A stretch of DNA of 33,359 nt from positions 1 through 33,359 of the forward strand of contig JAJPXY010000042.1 of NCBI GenBank assembly GCA_021205205.1. The letters run 5' to 3'. This document shows positions 1-7,643 of the stretch, piece by piece. Every line of letters starts with the position of its first letter. Within the stretch, counting starts at the first letter, position 1. The notes beneath the pieces are model-generated. The model saw nothing but the letters and a program-made list of their open reading frames with translations. It was not told the origin of the DNA and ran no database searches. The stretch is from Clostridiales bacterium. Its GTDB lineage: Bacteria > Bacillota > Clostridia > Oscillospirales > Oscillospiraceae. Both the position numbers and the translations under genes were made by a program.

Positions 1-70
1 TGTAGGGGCGGCCCGTGGCCGCCCTGGGTAAGCAGGTGGTTCCTGCGGGCGGCCAAGGGCCGCCCCTACA
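1..70. repeat. Dispersed GC-rich inverted-repeat element, copy 1 (family A)
   Basis: About 70 bp beginning TGTAGGGGCGGCC and ending GGCCGCCCCTACA, so the termini are long near-perfect inverted repeats around a short centre containing GTAAGCAGGTGGTTCCTGC. Four other copies lie in this window, all between genes. The element has no coding capacity and behaves like a MITE or REP-type palindrome. It starts at base 1, which suggests that the sequence was cut or the assembly broke at the repeat. Confidence 0.9.
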
Positions 71-138
71 GGGTGTGCGAATGAGCGGTCATATTCCGAA
101 CAGTCCCCCCACGGCGAACACGGCTGGACTTTCGGCCA

Positions 139-169
139 TTGCACACTGCACATTGCTAATTGCACATTG
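139..169. repeat. Short AT-rich spacer repeat (family C), copy 1
   Basis: Iterated TGCACATTG and GCTAATTGCAC words just downstream of the HD gene stop. The same words occur at 28849-28882 and 29197-29230. The function is unknown; it looks like a small intergenic repeat. Confidence 0.55.
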
Positions 170-171
170 TC

Positions 172-633
172 TTAAGTACGCGCTCTGCGGAAATAATCCC
201 GCACGGCCACCCAGTCATCCACCAGGTTGACCAGCACCGCCTCCCGGCTGTGGGGCGCGTGGCGGGACACCGGCCACATATGGGAGAGGATGATGTTCTC
301 CTCCTTGGCTGTCAGGTCGGTGATCTGCCGGGCGTTGGCCGCGGCCTCCTCCGGGTGGTTGAGGATGACCCAGCCCCGGTACCCGGCGGGGCGGCAGGTC
401 CTGTCGTGGTAAAAGAGGTCGTGAAGCATGGCGGCCCGAGCGGTGGCGCGTTCGTCCAGGCCCAGCCGCCGAGCGATGCGGTAGGAGAGCAGCGCCACCC
501 GGACGGTGTGGTCGTACCGGTTGACATTCCGGTGATGGGAATAGCGGCTGATCTGCCGCAGCTCCGGCCGGAGGGCCAGGGACCCCACCGCCTGGGTAAA
601 ATCGCTTTGCCAGTTCCAGCGTTTTTGAGCCAT
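172..633 (-). CDS. HD-domain metal-dependent phosphohydrolase-like protein
   Basis: A 153-residue protein with the HD-superfamily signature: DHTV near residues 41-44, then MLHDLFYH around 69-76, with further His residues downstream (LSHMW). HD proteins are metal-dependent phosphohydrolases acting on nucleotides or phosphoesters. The substrate cannot be told here, and the protein is short, essentially a single HD domain. The ATG at 633 has a GAGGTGA ribosome site at good spacing. A perfect 8-bp inverted repeat flanks the -10 box of its promoter (see the 643-675 entry), which suggests that its expression is controlled. It is a stand-alone minus-strand gene downstream of the foldase/gdpP pair. 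The fold assignment is secure, the function is not. Confidence 0.8.
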   Translation of the reverse strand: MAQKRWNWQSDFTQAVGSLALRPELRQISRYSHHRNVNRYDHTVRVALLSYRIARRLGLDERATARAAMLHDLFYHDRTCRPAGYRGWVILNHPEEAAANARQITDLTAKEENIILSHMWPVSRHAPHSREAVLVNLVDDWVAVRDYFRRART

Positions 634-642
634 AAAAAATCA

Positions 643-675
643 CCTCTGGCATTGATTATAACACAACGCCAGAGG
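643..675 (-). promoter_or_regulatory. HD-gene promoter region with flanking 8-bp inverted repeat (putative operator)
   Basis: On the minus strand a TATAAT -10 box lies between perfect arms CCTCTGGC and GCCAGAGG, 17 nt apart. One arm lies upstream of the -10 and the other overlaps the ribosome binding site. Because one arm is upstream of the transcription start, this is more likely a DNA operator than an RNA hairpin. The -35 is weak (CAGACA, 18-nt spacer). Confidence 0.45.
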
Positions 676-718
676 TTTTGTCTGTGGGAAATTCTGAAAA
701 ATTTCTGTTACGAAATCG

Positions 719-1822
719 TTAAGACGCCTCTGCGGAGCTGTCGGCGGCCTCCTGGGCGGTGCTGACCACGGTTTGCAGCTCGGTCAGGTTCTCCAGGAAC
801 GTCTGGGCGTCCAGCTTGTCATAGGCGTTGGCCAGCTCCACCTCGGCCTCGTCGGCCCAGGTGGTCATCTGGGAGTTGAAGTCGGAGCTGATGTAGTCCT
901 CCTTCACGGTGTCCATGTCCACGTCCAGCCGCAGCAGCACGAAGTAGCCGTAGCTGGTCTGGTCGGTCATGCCCAGCTGGCCCACCTCCAGGTCGGCCAC
1001 GGACTCCTTGAAGCCGTCCACCAGGGAGTCGTCGTCGCTGTAGGAGTACTCGTCGGTGTTGCCGTCGGCGTTCTGCTCCTGGTACTCCATGAACTTCTCC
1101 AGCAGCGCGTCGCCCTCCAGCGCGCTCAGCTCGTCGTAAATCTCCTGGGCCTGGGTTTGGGCCTCGGCAACGGCGTCCTCGTCGTCCTCGTCCGCCTGAC
1201 AGAGGATGTAGCGGCAGTTATAGATGCCGTTGTCGGTGATGTAGTCCTGGAGCGTCTCATCGGTGATTTCACGCTCTCCGCCTTCTGCATAGAGCACATC
1301 CTGGAGCTTGGTGGAAAGCTGGTACTGGCGGTAAATCTCCCCCTGCTCCTCGGCGGTGGTGCAGAAGTAGAGCATGGAGTAGGTGTCCTGCAAGTCCATG
1401 TATTCCTGGACGTTGGATTCCTCATCCTCGGTCAGGGTCAGCTCGTATTCCGCTGCCTTCTGGTCCATGGTGGTGTAGCTGACCACCGCCTGATAGGCGT
1501 AGTCCAGCAGGCTGTCGGCAGCGGTGACGCCGTCGCTGACCTCGGCGGTCAGGTCCAGCGTCTCGCCATACATACTGTAATAATAGGCCATCTGGGTCTC
1601 GTAATAGGACAGCCAGTAACACAGGGAGATGGCGGAGACATCCTCGCCGTTGATGGTCATGATGACCGTGTCGTTTTTCAGCTTGCCGTCGGTCAGGTAC
1701 TTGACCTCGTCGTTGGTGGCCTTTGTGATGATCTGCTCGTCGGTCAGCTCGCCGCCGCAGCCGGTCAGCAGGGACATTGCCAGGGCCAGGCAAAGCCCCA
1801 GCGCAAGAATACGTTTTTTCAT
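719..1822 (-). CDS. Lipoprotein, PrsA/SurA-like peptidyl-prolyl isomerase family foldase
   Basis: A 367-residue protein starting MKKRILALG with a classical lipoprotein signal: a hydrophobic core and lipobox LLTGC, lipidated Cys at residue 22. The ORF track starts 24 codons earlier, but the ATG at 1822 has AGGAGGA five bases upstream and gives a proper signal peptide. The mature part is acidic. It has a SurA_N-like segment (MTINGEDVSAIS...YWLSYYE) and a helical middle, followed by a region resembling a degenerate parvulin domain. It is probably an extracytoplasmic folding chaperone on the outer face of the membrane. It lies 76 bp downstream of gdpP on the same strand, so the two may be co-transcribed. 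No clear catalytic parvulin motif was recognised, so isomerase activity is uncertain. Confidence 0.75.
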   Translation of the reverse strand: MKKRILALGLCLALAMSLLTGCGGELTDEQIITKATNDEVKYLTDGKLKNDTVIMTINGEDVSAISLCYWLSYYETQMAYYYSMYGETLDLTAEVSDGVTAADSLLDYAYQAVVSYTTMDQKAAEYELTLTEDEESNVQEYMDLQDTYSMLYFCTTAEEQGEIYRQYQLSTKLQDVLYAEGGEREITDETLQDYITDNGIYNCRYILCQADEDDEDAVAEAQTQAQEIYDELSALEGDALLEKFMEYQEQNADGNTDEYSYSDDDSLVDGFKESVADLEVGQLGMTDQTSYGYFVLLRLDVDMDTVKEDYISSDFNSQMTTWADEAEVELANAYDKLDAQTFLENLTELQTVVSTAQEAADSSAEAS

Positions 1823-1898
1823 TGGAATCCTCCTAAAAATAGATACGCGAAATATGCGAAAGGAAATCAAATCGAGTCTCAGGCAACAAGGCACCGTC

Positions 1899-3890
1899 TC
1901 AATTTTCTTCCGTCTCGTTGAAATAGGCGCTGATGGCGGCGTTCAGCCGCCGCATAGTCTCCTTCACGGTGGTATCCCGCAGCTGTGCCCCCGCCGCGTT
2001 GCCGTTGCCGCCGCCGCCCAGGGTCTCCAAAATCACCTGTACGTTGATTTCGCCGGAGCTGCGGCCGGAGATGTTGACACATTCATCGTCGGCGTAGACC
2101 ACGAAGGAGGCCTCCACCCCCTGGACGTTCAGCAGCTCATCCGCCGCCTGGGCGGCCACGATGCGGTCCACTGACTGCAAACAGGAGGCCACGGCCACCC
2201 CTTTGTGGACGAAGGTGGCGTCCTTGAGGACTTCATAGCGGAGGATGGTGCGGCTCAGGTCGTTTTGGAACAGCTTGCGGACCTCGGTGGTGTCCGCCCC
2301 GCAGCGGCGCAGGAAGGCCGCCGCCTCGAAGGTGCGCCCGCCGGTGCGCAGGGTGAAGTTCTTGGTGTCCAGCTCGATGCCGGCCAGCAGGGCCTCGGCC
2401 TCCACCCGTTTCAGGTCGCTGGGGTCGATGGAGTATTGGATCAGCTCCGTCACCAGCTCCGAGGCGGAGGAGGCATAAGGCTCGTGGTAGTTCAGCACGG
2501 CGTTGGAGATATAGTCCGCCGCCCGGCGGTGGTGGTCGATGACGGCCACCTTCCGGCAGGCGTTCAGCAGCGGCTGGGAGATGACCTGGTCGGGGCGGTT
2601 GGTGTCCACCACCACCAGCAGCGTCTCCTCGTTGACCCGGCCCAGCGCTTCCTCCGGGGAGACAAAGACCGTCTCATACCCCTTTTCTTTTTCCAGCACT
2701 CTGGTCATCACCGTGCCGGGGACGACCTTGTCCTCCTGGACGATATGGACCTCCACTCCCTTTTTCCGGGCGATGGCGGCCACGCCTGCGGCGGCGCCCA
2801 CCGCGTCCAGATCCGCGTGGTGGTGGCCCATTACGTAAATCAGGGGGGAGGACAGGATCAGCTCCTCCAGGGCGTTGGCCATGACCCGGCTCTTGACCTT
2901 GGTGCGGCGCTCCTGCTCCTTGGAACGGCCCCCGTGGAACTCGAAGTCGAAGCGGTTCTTGATGACCACCTGGTCCCCGCCCCGGCTCAGGGCCATCTCC
3001 ATGGCCAGGGCCGCATAGCGGAACATCTCGTCGAAGGAGCCGTCCCGGCCGATGCCGATGGACAGGGAGGCGGAGATGCCGTTGGGGCTGACCACGCTGT
3101 GGACGGTGTCCAGCGCGGAGAAGCGGTTCTGCTTCATCTGGTCCAGATACTGTTCCTCCATCAGGAACAGGTAGCGGTCCCGGTCGTACCGGCACAGGAA
3201 GCCGTTGCAGCCGTCCACCCACAGGTTCAGCTCCCGCTCCACGGCGGCCCGGAGGTTGCTGCGGTCGCTGTCCGGGATGTTGCGGATCAGCTCCTCGTAG
3301 TTGTCGATGATGATGATAAAGACCAGGGGCCTGGTGGCGTAGAACCGCTCCCGGATGTCCGCCAGGTCGGTAATGTCGATCCAGTAGGTGGTGGCCAGGG
3401 CGTCCCGCTCCTCGCTGCTTCGGGTGGCCAGGCTGCCAAAGACCATGTACCGCCGTCCGTGGACGCTGTACTCCACCGGGGACATGGTCTCCCCGTCCAG
3501 CAGCCACTGGGCGTCGAACTCCGGCGCGGCCATGGTGATGCGCACGTCGGCCAGGTGCTCCCGCCGCCCGGTGACCTCCAGAAAGCGGTCGTTGCTCCAG
3601 ATGACCTCGCCGCTCTCCGGCCGAAAGACCACCATGGGAAAGGGGGAGTCCAGCAGGGAGTTCTTCCCCGCCCGGCTCAGGCTCTGGATGGTCTCGGCGA
3701 TGATGGCGTCGGCCCTGTGCTTGCGCCGGTGCCGGGTGACCAGGATAAAGACCAGCAGCAGCGTGGCGGCGACCAGCTCCGCCAGGCCCAGGAAGGGGGA
3801 CACGCAGAGCGTCAGCAGAGAAAACAGGTACAAAAGGGCAAAGGTGACCTTTAGATGTGGCTCAAAAAGTTTATTCAGCGAATCGGACAA
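1899..3890 (-). CDS. gdpP: GdpP-type cyclic-di-AMP phosphodiesterase (PAS/degenerate GGDEF/DHH-DHHA1)
   Basis: A 663-residue protein with the GdpP/YybT architecture: two N-terminal membrane segments (about 15-33 and 36-52), a PAS-like region (about 80-180), a degenerate GGDEF domain (about 188-310), then DHH and DHHA1 domains. DHH metal motifs are visible: GHHHADLDAVG (355-365), DTNRPD (429-434) and DHHRRA (452-457). Family members hydrolyse c-di-AMP to pApA and so affect osmotic and cell-wall homeostasis. The DHHA1 glycine motif reads GGGGNGNAAGAQ, with Asn where His is usual. The start is TTG at 3890 behind a GGGGGCGGAG purine run, and no ATG occurs near it. A good promoter lies about 70 bp upstream. 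The foldase lipoprotein follows and may share the transcript. Confidence 0.93.
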   Translation of the reverse strand: MSDSLNKLFEPHLKVTFALLYLFSLLTLCVSPFLGLAELVAATLLLVFILVTRHRRKHRADAIIAETIQSLSRAGKNSLLDSPFPMVVFRPESGEVIWSNDRFLEVTGRREHLADVRITMAAPEFDAQWLLDGETMSPVEYSVHGRRYMVFGSLATRSSEERDALATTYWIDITDLADIRERFYATRPLVFIIIIDNYEELIRNIPDSDRSNLRAAVERELNLWVDGCNGFLCRYDRDRYLFLMEEQYLDQMKQNRFSALDTVHSVVSPNGISASLSIGIGRDGSFDEMFRYAALAMEMALSRGGDQVVIKNRFDFEFHGGRSKEQERRTKVKSRVMANALEELILSSPLIYVMGHHHADLDAVGAAAGVAAIARKKGVEVHIVQEDKVVPGTVMTRVLEKEKGYETVFVSPEEALGRVNEETLLVVVDTNRPDQVISQPLLNACRKVAVIDHHRRAADYISNAVLNYHEPYASSASELVTELIQYSIDPSDLKRVEAEALLAGIELDTKNFTLRTGGRTFEAAAFLRRCGADTTEVRKLFQNDLSRTILRYEVLKDATFVHKGVAVASCLQSVDRIVAAQAADELLNVQGVEASFVVYADDECVNISGRSSGEINVQVILETLGGGGNGNAAGAQLRDTTVKETMRRLNAAISAYFNETEEN

Positions 3891-3956
3891 GCACTCCGCC
3901 CCCTTTCGCGGGAAAAATCAGGCTGCAACACAAATGGTGTTTGAAGGTCAAAGGCC

Positions 3957-3985
3957 ATTATAGCAAATCGGCGGACAAAACACAA
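3957..3985 (-). promoter_or_regulatory. Predicted sigma-A promoter of gdpP
   Basis: On the minus strand: -35 TTGTGT, 17-nt spacer, -10 TATAAT, placed about 70 bp upstream of the TTG start codon. Confidence 0.65.
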
Positions 3986-4139
3986 CCGAAAACCGGTTTT
4001 TTTCCAAGTTTACTGGCAGAGGAAGGGGGAAGCCGTGAAATAATTCCTGCGTTTTGCGAAAAAACGCCTCATTTCCTGCAAAACTGCGTGCAAAAGGGGA
4101 GAACTCCCGCCGCCGGTGGAAAAAAAGAAGGGGATACCC

Positions 4140-4168
4140 TTGCGAACCGGTGGGAAATCCGTTACAAT
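4140..4168 (+). promoter_or_regulatory. Predicted sigma-A promoter of the diaminopimelate decarboxylase gene
   Basis: -35 TTGCGA, 17-nt spacer, -10 TACAAT. The transcript would have a short leader of about 55 nt before the ATG at 4230, with no room for a lysine riboswitch. Confidence 0.65.
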
Positions 4169-4229
4169 AGAAACTGATATTCGTTCTCGGATAGAATCAT
4201 CTGATCTGCAACAGCTAGGAGAGAGAGAA

Positions 4230-5486
4230 ATGAAAACACCCTTTGTCACCAGGGACCAGCTGGAGGCCATCTGCCAGACCTACCCCACCCCCTTCCACAT
4301 CTATGACGAGGCGGGCATCCGTGCCACCGCCCGGGCGGTGAACAAAGCCTTCGCGTGGAACGAGGGCTTCCGGGAATACTTCGCCGTAAAGGCCACCCCC
4401 ACCCCCCAGATCTTGAAGATTTTGCGGGAGGAGGGCTGCGGTGTGGACTGCTCCTCCCTGACCGAGCTGATGATGAGCGAGCGGTGCGGCTTCCAGGGGG
4501 AGGAGATCATGTTCTCCTCCAACGAGACCCCCGCCGAGGAATTCGTCAAGGCTAACGAGCTGGGGGCCATCATCAACCTGGACGACTTCACCCACATCGA
4601 CTTCCTCAAGGACACCATCGGGTATATCCCGGAGACCATTTCCTGCCGCTACAACCCCGGCGGAGTGTTCCAGCTGGGGGAGAGCAAAGAGGGCTTCCAG
4701 GTGATGGACAACCCCGGCGACGCCAAGTACGGCATGACCAAGCCCCAGCTCTTTGAGGCGTTCCGGAAATTGCAGGGCATGGGGGCCAAGCACTTCGGCA
4801 TCCACGCCTTCCTGGCCTCCAACACCATCTCCAACGACTACTACCCCGCCCTGGCGGGCCAGCTCTTCCAGCTGGCGGTGGAGCTGAAGGAGGCCACCGG
4901 AGCCGACATCCGCTTCATCAACCTGTCCGGCGGCGTGGGTGTCCCCTACCGCCCGGAGCATCCCGCCAACGACATCGCCGTCATCGGGGAGGGCGTCCAC
5001 AAGAAGTTCGACGAGATTTTGGTCCCTGCCGGCATGGGCAGCGTCCGCCTCTGCACCGAAATGGGCCGGTTCATGCTGTCCCCCAACGGCCACCTGGTCA
5101 CCCGGGCCATCCACGAGAAGCACACTTATAAGGAGTATATCGGCGTGGACGCCTGCGCCGCCAACCTGATGCGCCCCGCCATCTACGGGGCCTATCACCA
5201 CATCACCGTCATGGGTAAGGAAAACGCCCCCTGCGACCACAAGTACGACGTGGTGGGTAGTCTGTGCGAGAACAACGACAAGTTCGCCGTGGACCGGATG
5301 CTGCCCAAAATCGACCGGGGCGACCTGTTGGTCATCCACGACACCGGCGCCCACGGCTTCTCCATGGGCTACAACTACAATGGCCGTCTGCGCTCGGCGG
5401 AGCTGCTGCTCCAGGAGGACGGCAGCGTGCGGATGATGCGCCGGGCGGAGACGCCGGAGGACTATTTTGCCACGCTGGTTTGGTAA
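4230..5486 (+). CDS. lysA: Diaminopimelate decarboxylase (PLP alanine-racemase fold), divergent subfamily
   Basis: A 418-residue group IV PLP decarboxylase. The PLP lysine is in EYFAVKATP (Lys54). Further family motifs follow: HAFLASNT, NLSGGVGVPY, EMGRF, VGSLCENNDKF and YNYNGRLRS near the C-terminus. These correspond to the HxGS, GGGxG, EPGR, CES and YN motifs of LysA, but several are diverged (EMGR for EPGR, SLCENND for PICESGD). The expected reaction is meso-diaminopimelate to lysine plus CO2. Because the substrate motifs diverge, another group IV decarboxylase activity is possible. The start is MKTPFV at 4230, preceded by AGGAGAGAG; the track's earlier start would begin before the predicted transcript. 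The gene is monocistronic, with gene-free repeat-rich DNA after it. Confidence 0.83.
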   Translation: MKTPFVTRDQLEAICQTYPTPFHIYDEAGIRATARAVNKAFAWNEGFREYFAVKATPTPQILKILREEGCGVDCSSLTELMMSERCGFQGEEIMFSSNETPAEEFVKANELGAIINLDDFTHIDFLKDTIGYIPETISCRYNPGGVFQLGESKEGFQVMDNPGDAKYGMTKPQLFEAFRKLQGMGAKHFGIHAFLASNTISNDYYPALAGQLFQLAVELKEATGADIRFINLSGGVGVPYRPEHPANDIAVIGEGVHKKFDEILVPAGMGSVRLCTEMGRFMLSPNGHLVTRAIHEKHTYKEYIGVDACAANLMRPAIYGAYHHITVMGKENAPCDHKYDVVGSLCENNDKFAVDRMLPKIDRGDLLVIHDTGAHGFSMGYNYNGRLRSAELLLQEDGSVRMMRRAETPEDYFATLVW

Positions 5487-5599
5487 AGCAGTTTTCGTGG
5501 CTAGTGGTTAGTGAGTAGCGGCTAGTATTTGACATCTGACCAGCACCTTTGCCCAGCATTGCACAAGTTTTCCACAGAGAACTTTCTTTTTACTACTGA

Positions 5600-5790
5600 C
5601 CACCCCTCTTGCCTCCCCTGTGAAGCGCTGGCCGAATGGCCAATTCCTCTTTAGCGCAAATGCAGGGAGCTATGGCCTTTAGGCCACGCGAGTCGCAAAG
5701 GGCCGGGAGGGGCGAAGCCCCGGAAGTGCCGCTTGACGGCGGAGGGGGACCGCCGCCTTTCGGCGGTGGTGGAGGGGTTCCTGCCACATG
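5600..5790. repeat. GC-rich dispersed element (family B), copy 1
   Basis: Contains AGTGCCGCTTGACGGCGG, part of a 25-base string found identically at 29042-29066. It also contains the hairpin-forming block ACCGCCGCCTTTCGGCGGT. No ORF of substance. It is probably a degenerate non-autonomous mobile or palindromic element; the outer limits are approximate. Confidence 0.55.
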
Positions 5791-5832
5791 GTTGAAAAAT
5801 TAGGCTACTCAATCCCATTCCCACCCGGCTCC

Positions 5833-5902
5833 TGTAGGGGCGGCCCTTGGCCGCCCTGGGTAAGCAGGTGGTTCCTGCGGGCGGCCACGGGCCGCCACTA
5901 CA
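5833..5902. repeat. Family A inverted-repeat element, copy 2
   Basis: A 70-bp copy in the same orientation as copies 1 and 4, with one change near the right end (GCCGCCACTACA instead of GCCGCCCCTACA). It lies in the leader region of the PHP gene. Confidence 0.88.
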
Positions 5903-5974
5903 CAAGTTTGGTGTAAATCGGGACAATATGCAGACATTTCCCACAGAAATTCCACCCAAAAGGAGGACACCCCC

Positions 5975-6778
5975 ATGTTTCTAGCGGACACTCATATGCA
6001 CTCCGCCGCCTCCTTTGACAGCACCGCCCCCCGCCGGGAGATGGCGCGGGCGGCGGCGGCGCAGGGGCTGAACCTGATTTGCTTCACCGACCACCATGAC
6101 GTGATCGACGGAAAGAGTCAGCTCTGCCCCACCTTCGACTGGCCCACGGCCCGTGCGGAGCATCAGGCGGCGCTGGCGGAGCATCTGCCCGGCCTGGAGC
6201 TGTGCTATGGGCTGGAGCTGGGCAACGCCTTCGGGGACTGGGACGCCGCGGAAAACTACCTGAAAGAGCCGGGGCTGGATTATGTCATCGGCTCCGTCCA
6301 CAACACCGGCAAAGCCCTGGGGTATCTGGATTACTATTACCAGCACTACACCCCGGAGCTGGCCGCGTCCCATCTGGAGGACTACTTTGCCTCCATGCTG
6401 GAGCTGGTGGAGTGGGGCAAGTTCGACTCCTTGGGCCACATCCCCTATCCCCTCCGCTATATGCGGGACCGGGACGGCTGTGACGTAGGGCTTGGCCCCT
6501 GGTGGGACCAAATCGACGCGATTTTGCGACAAATCGTTTCCTCCGGCATCGCTCTGGAGGTGAACACCAAGGGATTCCGTCAGGCCCGGGGAGACTACGC
6601 CGCCCTGCTGGAGCGCTACCGGGAGCTGGGGGGCGAGATGGTCACCTGCGGCGGAGACGCCCACCGCCCCGCGGAGGTGGGGGTCGCCATTCGAGAGGGA
6701 TACGAACTGATCCGGGAGAAAGGGTTCCGCTATGTGACCGTTTTCCGGCGCAGGAAGCCGGACTTGATCCCGTTGTAG
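5975..6778 (+). CDS. PHP-domain phosphoesterase, HisJ-like histidinol-phosphatase family
   Basis: A 267-residue PHP-domain protein. Metal-binding motifs are visible in order: ADTHMHS (residues 4-10), CFTDHHD, a Glu in YGLELG, IGSVHNT, LGHIPYP and CGGDAHRP near residue 230. This is the polymerase-and-histidinol-phosphatase fold, and its length fits HisJ-type histidinol-phosphatases, which release phosphate from histidinol phosphate. There are no other his genes here, so the physiological substrate could differ. The ATG at 5975 has AGGAGGAC upstream. The gene ends 12 bp before the fumarase subunit gene, so the two are probably co-transcribed. Confidence 0.85.
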   Translation: MFLADTHMHSAASFDSTAPRREMARAAAAQGLNLICFTDHHDVIDGKSQLCPTFDWPTARAEHQAALAEHLPGLELCYGLELGNAFGDWDAAENYLKEPGLDYVIGSVHNTGKALGYLDYYYQHYTPELAASHLEDYFASMLELVEWGKFDSLGHIPYPLRYMRDRDGCDVGLGPWWDQIDAILRQIVSSGIALEVNTKGFRQARGDYAALLERYRELGGEMVTCGGDAHRPAEVGVAIREGYELIREKGFRYVTVFRRRKPDLIPL

Positions 6779-6790
6779 GAGGAATACGGT

Positions 6791-7633
6791 ATGAGAGAAG
6801 TACAGTACACAGAAATCGTCTCCGCCGTCCGGGACCTGTGCATCGAGGCCAACTGCAACCTCCCCGCCGACGTGCGGGAGCGCATCTGCGCCGCCTGCCA
6901 GGCGGAGGAGTCCCCGGTGGGGCAGTCCATCCTCAGCGACCTGGTGGAGAACTTCACCTTCGCCGGGGAGAAGCGGCTGCCCATCTGTCAGGACACGGGC
7001 ATGGCCATCGTGTTCATCGACCTGGGCCAGGAGGTCCACATCACCGGCGGCCTGCTGACCGACGCGGTGAACGAGGGCGTGAGCAAGGGCTATACCGAGG
7101 GCTTTTTGCGTAAAAGCGTGGTGGGAGACCCCCTCCGCCGGGTGAACACCGACGACAACACCCCCGCCGTGCTGCACCTGCGGCTGGTGGAGGGCGACAG
7201 GGTGGACATCACCGTGGCCCCCAAGGGGGCGGGCAGCGAGAACATGACCTCTCTGAAAATGCTCAAGCCCTCCTGCACCCAGGAGCAGGTGGAGGACGCC
7301 ATTGTCCAGGCGGTGTCCGACGCCGGTTCCAACCCCTGCCCGCCGGTGGTGGTTGGGGTCGGTCTGGGCGGCAACGCGGAGCAGGCCGCCATCGCGGCGA
7401 AGCGGGCGCTGCTGCGGCCCCTGGATGAGCAAAACGGCGACCCCCTCTATGCCGAGATGGAGCAGCGCATTTTGGAACGGGTGAACCGGCTGGGCATCGG
7501 CCCCCAGGGGCTGGGCGGCACCACCACTGCTCTGGCGGTGTCCATCATTCCCCAGCCCACCCATATCGCGCAAATGCCCTGCTGCGTGAATCTGTGCTGC
7601 CATGTGTGCAGACACGCGCGGCGGGTGCTTTGA
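6791..7633 (+). CDS. Class I (4Fe-4S) fumarate hydratase, alpha subunit, without an adjacent beta subunit
   Basis: A 280-residue protein covering the whole alpha (N-terminal) half of two-subunit class I fumarase/tartrate dehydratase. Cluster cysteines expected for the family are Cys66 in PICQDTGM, Cys183 in NPCPPVVVGVG and Cys270 in LCCHVCRH. The segment GIGPQGLGGTTTALAV is also typical. The enzyme interconverts fumarate and malate but needs the beta subunit. In most clostridia that gene follows within a few bases. Here the alpha gene ends normally (RHARRVL) and the next gene, 10 bp later, is a DpnI-like endonuclease. No beta gene is present in the window. The ATG has GGAGGAATACGGT upstream, and the gene is coupled to the PHP gene. 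Activity depends on a beta subunit encoded elsewhere. Confidence 0.9.
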   Translation: MREVQYTEIVSAVRDLCIEANCNLPADVRERICAACQAEESPVGQSILSDLVENFTFAGEKRLPICQDTGMAIVFIDLGQEVHITGGLLTDAVNEGVSKGYTEGFLRKSVVGDPLRRVNTDDNTPAVLHLRLVEGDRVDITVAPKGAGSENMTSLKMLKPSCTQEQVEDAIVQAVSDAGSNPCPPVVVGVGLGGNAEQAAIAAKRALLRPLDEQNGDPLYAEMEQRILERVNRLGIGPQGLGGTTTALAVSIIPQPTHIAQMPCCVNLCCHVCRHARRVL

Positions 7634-7643
7634 GGATAAGGAC

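Larger units (their letters stand above)
5487..5974. other. Gene-free interval of about 490 bp made mainly of repeats
   Basis: No credible coding frame was found. It holds a TAGTGGTTAGTGAGTAGCGGC spacer-type stretch just after lysA (about 5498-5523), a family B GC-rich element (about 5600-5790), and a complete family A element (5833-5902) directly upstream of the PHP gene. The short minus-strand ORFs in the track are low-complexity shadows of these repeats. Confidence 0.7.

Noticed and set aside
2205-3854. Plus-strand 549-aa ORF
   Set aside because: Antisense shadow of gdpP, low complexity.
4169-4229. Lysine riboswitch upstream of lysA
   Set aside because: The predicted leader is only about 55 nt, far too short, and shows no conserved lysine-box sequence.
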